29,769 nucleotides of DNA, taken from NCBI GenBank assembly GCA_963694825.1, contig CAVOEV010000022.1:1-29769 (forward strand). The letters run 5' to 3'. Position 1 is the stretch's first letter. Each line of letters starts with the position of its first letter. Both the position numbers and the translations under genes were made by a program. The notes beneath the pieces were generated by a model. That model was given only the letters and a program-made list of their open reading frames with translations. It was not told where the DNA came from and did no database searches. Source of the stretch: UBA8437 sp963694825. GTDB taxonomy: Bacteria > Planctomycetota > Planctomycetia > Planctomycetales > Planctomycetaceae. Shown here piece after piece: positions 23,797 through 29,769 of this stretch.

Positions 23797-24831
23797 ATGA
23801 AGTGGGTTGTTACATGTGTTTGCCAGTCGGTGCTGTTGTTGCTGGCCGTGGTGGTGGTGGCGGGAGCGGAGTCGCGTGAGATACCCAAGGACACTCTTCC
23901 GGCGGATCTGGTTGGCCGCAAGTCTCCGGCGGGTTTGAAGCGACCGGCGACCGAATTGGGAGTGGACAAGCTGCTGGCGGATCGTGTTGCCCTGGGTCGG
24001 CGTTTGTTTTTTGATCCGGTCTTGTCTCGCGACGGCAGTTTGGCTTGTGCGTCGTGCCACTTGCCGTCGCATGGTTTTGCGGATTCGCGATCGTTGTCGA
24101 TCGGGATCAACCAGGCCCGCGGTCTCCGCAATGCTCCGTCACTGTTCAATGTCGCAATGGGTCGAAGTTTCTTCTGGGACGGTCGAGCCGGAAGTCTGGA
24201 AGAGCAGGTGAAGTTCCCGATCGAGAATCCCAGGGAATTGGGCTCGAAGCTCGACAACGTCGTATCTCGATTGAAGTCCGATGCGGGGTATTTGCGTGAG
24301 TTTGGTCGTGTATTTCCCGACGGAGTGACGGCCGGCAATTTGGCTCGATCGATTGCTGATTTCGAGAGGACGTTGTTGCTGGGCAACAGCCGGGTGGATC
24401 GGTTCCGTGGCGGCGATGCGGCGGCTCTCAACGATGCTCAGCGGCAGGGGTTGTGGTTGTTCGAGAGTCGTGGCCATTGCTGGCGTTGTCATTCGGGACC
24501 GAATTTCACCGACGAGCGGTTCCACAACACGGGAGTGATTGCCAGCGGTTCTGGTGGAGATGTTGGTCGGATGTCGGTCACCCGACGAGTCGGTGACCGG
24601 GGCCGTTTCAAGACTCCGACATTGCGTGGAGTGTCTCGCACGGCGCCTTACATGCACGACGGGAGTGTGAAGACGCTGCGTGAAGTGGTCGAGTTCTACA
24701 ACCGGGGTGGTGTGAAGCGTGCCGGGGTGGTGGTCGAGGGTCTGGATCCGCTGATGCGGCCGTTGGGGTTGGACGAAGCGGAGGTCGGATTTCTGGTCGA
24801 GTTTCTGAAGGCGCTTGATGGTCAGTGGTGA
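23797..24831 (+). CDS. Dihaem cytochrome c peroxidase (MauG/CcpA family)
   Basis: 344 aa from ATG 23797, with GGAG nine bases upstream. Signal peptide VLLLLAVVVVAGA, so periplasmic. Two CxxCH haem sites: CASCH (84-88) and CWRCH (228-232). FFDPVLSRDGSLACASCH is the family opening, RNAPSLFNV and FFWDGRAGSLEEQ follow, and TPTLRGVSRTAPYMHDGS holds Met286, the likely distal ligand of the high-potential haem. Expected reaction: reduction of hydrogen peroxide, or MauG-like oxidation of a partner, with electrons from a small cytochrome or copper protein. It is divergent from the kinase over 150 bp and convergent with the Tat protein over 34 bp. Confidence 0.94.
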   Translation: MKWVVTCVCQSVLLLLAVVVVAGAESREIPKDTLPADLVGRKSPAGLKRPATELGVDKLLADRVALGRRLFFDPVLSRDGSLACASCHLPSHGFADSRSLSIGINQARGLRNAPSLFNVAMGRSFFWDGRAGSLEEQVKFPIENPRELGSKLDNVVSRLKSDAGYLREFGRVFPDGVTAGNLARSIADFERTLLLGNSRVDRFRGGDAAALNDAQRQGLWLFESRGHCWRCHSGPNFTDERFHNTGVIASGSGGDVGRMSVTRRVGDRGRFKTPTLRGVSRTAPYMHDGSVKTLREVVEFYNRGGVKRAGVVVEGLDPLMRPLGLDEAEVGFLVEFLKALDGQW

Positions 24832-24865
24832 GAAATGCGGCTGAGGGGGTCGGTGGCTATAGGCT

Positions 24866-26200
24866 TTACAGTTTGTGGATGCCTTTGGGTTGCGGCACGT
24901 CGGGGGTGATCAGCGTCCAGGTGGCACCCATTTCTCTCATGGCTCGGAAGTCGGTCGGCTGGTAGGTGATTCCCAATTCGGGAGTCTTCAGGGGTTGTCC
25001 GGGTTGGCTGGTGGCCTGCATGGCGGCTGCGAGTGTGCCGGTCACCAGCAGGGTTCTCTCGACCGGGTAGGGAGCCTTTTGGTTTTTGAAGTGAGTTTGG
25101 ATCGAGTGTGAGAGGGCCTTGAAGAGGTTTCGGTTCTGCCAGGGTCCGACGTAGAAGGCGGTCGAGTGGATGTTGGGTTTTCCGTTCATGCGGCAGGCGA
25201 AGTTCCAGCGTGTTCCGTTCTGACCGATTCGCAGCACGGTGGCCCGAGTGCCGTCGCGGTAGGTGACGAGCGTTGCATGAGCGGGTGATTTGTCTTCGTT
25301 GGGGATAAAGCTGAGATCTTCGAGCGGTCGACCCAGTTCGGCTTTCATGGCGGCGTGTGCGAGGTCGATGGACCAGCGACCCTGCCTGGCCGCCTTCCAG
25401 ACATCGTCTCCGGCCAGGAACTCGACCGAGGCCACTCCGGTTTCACCTCCCTTTCGCGATTCGATCATCGACTGCAGCAATTCGAGTCCGTGGAAGTCGT
25501 AGGATTCGAGTGGTCCGCCGTGGATCGAGATGGCTTCGTCGATGACCTGTCCGGGCGGCAGTTCCAGGTTGGGTCGTCGAGTGGCCAGCGGCACCGAGCT
25601 ACCGGCCATGAACGGGATCTTGTGCTTTTGGGCCACCTGGTACATTTCGAGTGCCCAATCCCAGCGATAGGAGAGGTGTTTGTCGTTGAAGAGTGGGACG
25701 AATCGTCCCGATCGTTTCATGGTGGCGACGATCTGGTCGAAGAATTGTTTGCGTGGGTACTTGACCTGGCCCAGCTTGGTGCGGGGGTAATTCCCGTGTT
25801 CGCCGATACAAAGCACGGCGTCGACATCCAGCTGTTTGCCACCGACGCAGAGTGCGTCGTTGATCGTCTTGAAGACCGGCAATTTGTAAGCCTTGGCGAT
25901 CGAGTCGGTCATGTCGCGATCGCCGGGTCTCTGGTCGGCGTAGATCGAGACGATATCGACGCCCGGGTCGGTGGGGACGCCGTTGAAAAGGTAGGGGCCG
26001 AGGAAGTTTTCGAGGAGAACGTGAGCATGCGAGCGGTAGAAGCAGGTGGTGTAGATCGCAGCGACACGTGGCCGTTGTTGGGATGGGGCTGCCAGCAGGC
26101 TGCCGGCCAATGGCAATGCGATTGCTGTCCCGGCGGTAGCCTGTAGCAGTTGGCGGCGGGTGAAGCGATTGTCGTGATGCGGGTTTGTCATTGTGGTCAT
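24866..26200 (-). CDS. Tat-exported protein of unknown function, Gfo/Idh/MocA-like N-terminal region
   Basis: 444 aa from ATG 26200-26198, overlapping the stop of the AmmeMemoRadiSam gene by four bases (ATGA). The Tat signal is FTRRQLLQATAGTAIALPLAG (Arg15, Arg16), cut after about Ala38. The mature protein begins RVAAIYTTCFYRSHAHVLL; the segments VDIVSIYADQR, KLPVFKTINDAL and VDAVLCIGEHGNYP follow the order of an oxidoreductase-type Rossmann fold, but no GxGxxG is visible. Later segments (SVPLATRRPNLELP, HGLELLQSMIESRKGGETGV) fit a C-terminal alpha/beta half. I recognise the style from planctomycete genomes but cannot give a reaction. Tight coupling to the radical-SAM fusion hints at joint regulation. 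The alternative start MTNPHHD is nine bases downstream. Confidence 0.8.
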   Translation of the reverse strand: MTTMTNPHHDNRFTRRQLLQATAGTAIALPLAGSLLAAPSQQRPRVAAIYTTCFYRSHAHVLLENFLGPYLFNGVPTDPGVDIVSIYADQRPGDRDMTDSIAKAYKLPVFKTINDALCVGGKQLDVDAVLCIGEHGNYPRTKLGQVKYPRKQFFDQIVATMKRSGRFVPLFNDKHLSYRWDWALEMYQVAQKHKIPFMAGSSVPLATRRPNLELPPGQVIDEAISIHGGPLESYDFHGLELLQSMIESRKGGETGVASVEFLAGDDVWKAARQGRWSIDLAHAAMKAELGRPLEDLSFIPNEDKSPAHATLVTYRDGTRATVLRIGQNGTRWNFACRMNGKPNIHSTAFYVGPWQNRNLFKALSHSIQTHFKNQKAPYPVERTLLVTGTLAAAMQATSQPGQPLKTPELGITYQPTDFRAMREMGATWTLITPDVPQPKGIHKL

Positions 26201-29200
26201 CCCAAAAGTATACCGGCATAGCCGACCACTCGAGCTGAGTCGCCGGTGGTTTCGGCCGAGGTGGTGTATCCAGTTCTGTGGCATCGAGAGAGCGTGTCGC
26301 GTTGTTTGAGTGTTTCCATGACGATGACTGCCGGGAGGACTCCGCACATGCTGATATTCAGATCGCGGACGGTTTGCAGCAGAGTGTGTGGTTCGAGGGT
26401 TTCGATGGCGGCAAGTGCGGCTTCGTCGAGTCGTCGGTTTTCGGAGTCCGAGGCAAAGTGGTTCATGTCGCTTGAGATCAGAAGCAGTGGTGGATTGTCG
26501 AATTGATCGAGTACGCCGGCAAGGTGTTTGGCGAAGTCGCGGCAGGACTCGAGGTCACCGCTGCCGATCACGATGCCGGTGACCGTGGTTTTGGGTGCGA
26601 GGTGTCGGAGGAGTGGCAATTCGACTTCGATGGCGTGTTCCTCGCGGTGTGCTTCGCTGTCGAGTTCCAGGCCGGGAATCGCATCGGCCAATTGCCTGGC
26701 CAATGCGGGATCGGCGGCCATCTCGCCTCCGGGCAGTTGCCAGGACTGGTGGGGTGAGACGGCCCAGGGGACACCGTGGCGGGTGTGTTTGGGACCGATG
26801 ATGATCACCGAGTTGGGGATGTCGATCGATGCCAGTGTTTGTGCGGCGACGGCACCCGAGAACTTCAAACCGGCGTGGGGCAGCATGGCTGCCGGCCAGT
26901 TGCGGGTGTTGGGACTGGTTGTCTGGAGTTGTGCGGCGTTGGAGAAGCAGTCTTTTACCTGTTGGTCGAGTGCGAGGGGGTTATCGGGATAGAACTTCCC
27001 GGCGACACCTGCCGGCCTGGTTCCGTTCGAGGCGACGGCCCGGGGGACGCGGTTCATGGTGAAGGCCGAATCGGTGCCGACTCCGTGCAGGCTGTAGACT
27101 CGACCGACGGTCCCCGGGGGCAGGTTGACGTCTGCCAGGCAGCGGGCGGCCAGTTGTTCGGGCGTGGCCGACTTGTCCCAGCGCACGGCGAAGCGGTCGG
27201 CGGCGGTGACGACGATCGCCCGGTCACCTCGTTCGGCACCGCCCAGTTCTACGGCATCGGTGGTTCCGTGCATGGCGGTGTCGGAGAGGACCAGTAGTTG
27301 GGTCGACAGGCCTTGCACCTGGCGGGCCCCGATTTGTGTTCTGAGTCGAGTGACGATGGCTTCGGAGAGTTCAAAGAGGCTGGATTGCAGCGGCATGCCG
27401 GAATTGAGAGCCAGTCGGCCCTGCACGACGGGTGTGGCGTGGCCCATCCAGTTGGATTGCAGCACCAGTCCCTGCACATCGCCATCGGGTACACCGGGCA
27501 GATAGGGGCTGGCGACCTTGCCGGTGAGCAGTGCCTGGATGTTCGTGTTGCAGAACTCGGCGGAGGCGGCAACCTGTTCCTGGTCGAGGGAGTGTCGGGG
27601 TGGTGCGATGGTGGTTGAGCGTGTTTTTGCTGCGGCGTCGGCGATTCGTCCGGACAGGCAATCTCCGTCAAAGGTAAATAGCCGGGTGTCGTCGTCGCGC
27701 CACGCGGTTGGTGGGAGGCCGGCCTTGATGCAGACCTGATCGAGGAAAGTTCCGGCGTCCCAGTCGTGATCGGTAGCGACTCCGGGCAACAGCAGGCCTC
27801 GTTTCTCACCCGCGATCACCTGCAACCCGTGTCGTCCGATCGTGACTTGTCCGATTCTCGCTTCACCCGTCTCGGCGACTTCCTGCGGTCCGTGGAGCAG
27901 CCAGACTTCGAGATCGAGTTGATTGAGTTCGTTGGGCGAGATGGGCGGGAATCGGGGGTCCTTGCGTGCCGCATTGTGGGCCGCTCGCTTGATGGCTTCG
28001 TCGAGCCGGATCGACTGTCCCTGCATGCCCATGCAGCTGCGGAGTTGGCCGGAACGTTTGAGGCTGACGAAGGCACCGGAGAGGATTTCCGAGGCGGTGC
28101 CAGCGAGGGTGGGGTCGGTCCAATCGAGAGGCTGGTCGAGCACGGCAGCGGTAACGGCTTGGGCGGCGGCATGGACGATCACTTGTTGCTGCGTGGCGTT
28201 GGGTACAAAGGCCTCGGGCGACTCGGAGTCGGGATCGGTCATTGAGGTGATTCCTTGAGTGAAGACCGTGTCGATCTGTCCCAAGTCGTCGTGGGTTTCG
28301 GGGGTGACGATTGGGAGTGCGAAGCGTGTCATGTCGAGTGGTTGTCGTTTGCGTCCCCAGTCGCCCGGTTGGGATTCGAAGAGTCCGTCGATGGTGGTGC
28401 CACAGAAGCGGCAGTTGCCGTTGTCGAGGTTGTAGGCTCCGAGTTCGTGCCAATTGCGTTCGATCAGCAATTTGCTGCAGTTGGGGCAGTAGGTGCTTTG
28501 CCGTGGCGTATCGTTGACGTTTCCGACGTAGGCGTACTTCAGGCCGGTTTCGAGTGCGATTTCTCGAGCGGCGATCAGTGTTTCGTGGGGTGTGCGGGGT
28601 GTGTCCAGCATGCGGAAATCGGGATGGAATGCGGTGAAGTGGACAGGGACGCTGTCGCCGATGTGTTCGAGAATCCAGTCGCACATCCGTTTCAGTTCGT
28701 CGGGGCTGTCGTTTTCGTCGGGGATCAGCAGGTTGGTGATTTCGAACCAGATGTCAGTTTCGTGTTTGAGCCAGACGAGGGTGTCGAGGACGGGTTGGAG
28801 TTGTGAGAGTGTGATGTGTTTGTAGAAGAGTTCGGTGAAGGCCTTGAGATCGACGTTGGCAGCGTCGAAGCATTCGAAGACCGGTTTGCGAGCGATGTCG
28901 GAGACGTATCCGGCGGTGACAGCGACGGTCTTGATACCGTGTTCGTGGCATGCGGCCGCGGCGTCGATGGCGTATTCGGCCCAGATCACCGGGTCGTTGT
29001 AGGTGAAGGCCACGCTGCGGCAGCCGGTGGCCAGTGCGGCCTGGGCGATGGCATCGGGGGAGGCGTGTTCGCTGAGCTGTTCGATTTCGCGTGACTTGGA
29101 GATCGACCAGTTCTGGCAGAACTTGCAACCGAGGTTGCAACCGGCGGTTCCGAAGCTGAGCACCGGTGTGCCGGGCAGGAAGTGGTTGAGTGGTTTCTTT

Positions 29201-29427
29201 TCGATCGGATCGATGCAGAACCCTGTACTTTTTCCGTAGGTGGTCAGCACCATTTCGTTGCCGACGTTTTGTCGGACGAAGCAAAAACCACGATCGTTGT
29301 CTCGGAGCAGGCATTCTCGCGGGCAGAGTTCGCAGAGAATCTTCTCGCCCTGCCGACTCCACCAGCCACCGGGTTTCAGACCGTCGGCGCGGGTGGTGGT
29401 CGGTGGCAGGAGTACGGAGTCGGGCAT
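26197..29427 (-). CDS. AmmeMemoRadiSam fusion: radical SAM + AMMECR1 + MEMO1 domains in one chain
   Basis: 1076 aa. Residues 1 to about 370: radical SAM enzyme of the AmmeMemoRadiSam type, with an N-terminal Cys cluster (CELCPREC, Cys49), the [4Fe-4S] motif CNLGCKFC (Cys97, 101, 104) and a zinc-ribbon pair CPNC/CRFC (314/317, 339/342). About 405-595: AMMECR1 domain (SGAFVSLKRSGQLRSCMGMQ, the LRGCIG-type signature, and RFPPISPNELNQLDLEVWLL). About 600-800: an unassigned region. About 805-1076: MEMO1 domain (VAGKFYPDNP, LPHAGLKFSG, GPKHTRHG, EEHAIEVELPLL, SSDMNHF, MCGVLPA). His851, His881 and Cys1028 match the metal-binding His/His/Cys of human MEMO1. The three are usually separate or partly fused genes; the chemistry is not settled. 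No signal peptide. The ATG at 29427 lies 51 bp after the TPR gene. Confidence 0.93.
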   Translation of the reverse strand: MPDSVLLPPTTTRADGLKPGGWWSRQGEKILCELCPRECLLRDNDRGFCFVRQNVGNEMVLTTYGKSTGFCIDPIEKKPLNHFLPGTPVLSFGTAGCNLGCKFCQNWSISKSREIEQLSEHASPDAIAQAALATGCRSVAFTYNDPVIWAEYAIDAAAACHEHGIKTVAVTAGYVSDIARKPVFECFDAANVDLKAFTELFYKHITLSQLQPVLDTLVWLKHETDIWFEITNLLIPDENDSPDELKRMCDWILEHIGDSVPVHFTAFHPDFRMLDTPRTPHETLIAAREIALETGLKYAYVGNVNDTPRQSTYCPNCSKLLIERNWHELGAYNLDNGNCRFCGTTIDGLFESQPGDWGRKRQPLDMTRFALPIVTPETHDDLGQIDTVFTQGITSMTDPDSESPEAFVPNATQQQVIVHAAAQAVTAAVLDQPLDWTDPTLAGTASEILSGAFVSLKRSGQLRSCMGMQGQSIRLDEAIKRAAHNAARKDPRFPPISPNELNQLDLEVWLLHGPQEVAETGEARIGQVTIGRHGLQVIAGEKRGLLLPGVATDHDWDAGTFLDQVCIKAGLPPTAWRDDDTRLFTFDGDCLSGRIADAAAKTRSTTIAPPRHSLDQEQVAASAEFCNTNIQALLTGKVASPYLPGVPDGDVQGLVLQSNWMGHATPVVQGRLALNSGMPLQSSLFELSEAIVTRLRTQIGARQVQGLSTQLLVLSDTAMHGTTDAVELGGAERGDRAIVVTAADRFAVRWDKSATPEQLAARCLADVNLPPGTVGRVYSLHGVGTDSAFTMNRVPRAVASNGTRPAGVAGKFYPDNPLALDQQVKDCFSNAAQLQTTSPNTRNWPAAMLPHAGLKFSGAVAAQTLASIDIPNSVIIIGPKHTRHGVPWAVSPHQSWQLPGGEMAADPALARQLADAIPGLELDSEAHREEHAIEVELPLLRHLAPKTTVTGIVIGSGDLESCRDFAKHLAGVLDQFDNPPLLLISSDMNHFASDSENRRLDEAALAAIETLEPHTLLQTVRDLNISMCGVLPAVIVMETLKQRDTLSRCHRTGYTTSAETTGDSARVVGYAGILLG

Positions 29428-29478
29428 CGTTGCGAGGATACTCGGGTGTCAGGCGGGTTGTCGACGCTCAAAGATCTT

Positions 29479-29769
29479 TCATTCCCGTTGGCGAGTCGAT
29501 TGTCGGCCACGCTTTCGAGCCCGGTCTGCCTCGGCACCTCGCCCTGCGTCCTCCAGGCAATCGGCCAGCACCAGCCAGGCACCGGTTTCGTCGGGATGCC
29601 GGCCGAGGTAGTTTCGAAGACGGTCGATTGCTGCTTCGAGTCGTCCCTGTTCCTGTAGGACTCCGGCCAGACTTTCGACGTATTCGCTTCGGTTCGTGTC
29701 GATTCGGCAGGCGGTTTCCAGGTGAGTGATGGCCTGGGACATCAGGTTCTGCTCGGGGTGGTTCCTGGA
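29479..29769 (-). CDS. TPR-repeat protein, C-terminal fragment (cut by window edge)
   Basis: About 96 C-terminal residues are visible and the frame is open through the right edge. TPR-like helical pairs: ITHLETACRIDTNRSEYVES followed by LAGVLQEQGRLEAAIDRLRN and LGRHPDETGAWLVLADCLED; the conserved A/G/L pattern and 34-residue spacing fit. A basic tail (RARKRGRQSTRQRE) closes the protein. TPR domains bind peptides or proteins. It lies 51 bp upstream of the AmmeMemoRadiSam fusion on the same strand and is probably its operon leader. The internal Met at 29742 is not the true start, because the repeat pattern continues upstream of it. Confidence 0.78.
   Translation of the reverse strand, partial: SRNHPEQNLMSQAITHLETACRIDTNRSEYVESLAGVLQEQGRLEAAIDRLRNYLGRHPDETGAWLVLADCLEDAGRGAEADRARKRGRQSTRQRE

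Overview
The window looks like a chromosomal segment of a GC-rich, free-living planctomycete (Planctomycetota, possibly Pirellulales-like). The support is the mix of families: LRR lipoprotein, FHA/Ser-Thr kinase, Tat-exported enzymes, PQQ-like and SMP-30 propellers, a MauG-type dihaem peroxidase, membrane-anchored SGNH hydrolases, and a TlpA-like domain with the PHERSLV and WRSFWDGG signatures I associate with planctomycete proteins. No tRNA, rRNA, IS element, CRISPR array or phage gene was seen. Taxonomy is inferred from protein style only.

Layout: 1-2631 (minus) is a fatty-acid beta-oxidation pair, an acyl-CoA dehydrogenase followed by a crotonase-fold enzyme cut by the left edge. 2886-4943 (plus) holds an LRR lipoprotein and a TIM-barrel sugar isomerase-like protein. 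5010-6701 (minus) holds a 61-aa protein, a strong hairpin and a GT4-like glycosyltransferase. 6895-12572 (plus) is a tightly coupled four-gene operon: two membrane-anchored SGNH hydrolases, a penicillin-acylase-family Ntn hydrolase and a histidine phosphatase. 12569-13603 (minus) is a Tat-exported amidohydrolase whose stop codon overlaps that of the phosphatase.

The centre of interest is 13851-17922 (plus): two tandem paralogous genes for exported TlpA/thioredoxin-like domains fused to HEAT repeats. Both are interrupted by an in-frame TGA exactly where the first active-site Cys of WCxxC should be, giving W-U-P-P-C. A hairpin with a GGUC apical loop, the kind of loop seen in bacterial SECIS elements, follows each TGA by 31 nt. 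I read both as selenoproteins. They share a 613-bp block with no visible mismatch over the redox domain, while their signal peptides and HEAT regions have diverged, which points to gene conversion. RecQ helicase follows (17953-19761).

19804-23646 (minus) is a three-gene run: FHA-kinase with a zinc-ribbon tail, PQQ-like propeller and SMP-30-like propeller. 23797-24831 (plus) is a dihaem cytochrome c peroxidase. 24866-29769 (minus) is a TPR protein (cut by the right edge), a 1076-aa protein carrying all three AmmeMemoRadiSam components in one chain (radical SAM, AMMECR1, MEMO1, plus an unassigned ~200-aa region), and a translationally coupled Tat-exported protein of unknown function. Redox chemistry of exported proteins (selenoproteins, peroxidase) and radical-SAM chemistry are neighbours here, but no functional link is shown by the sequence.
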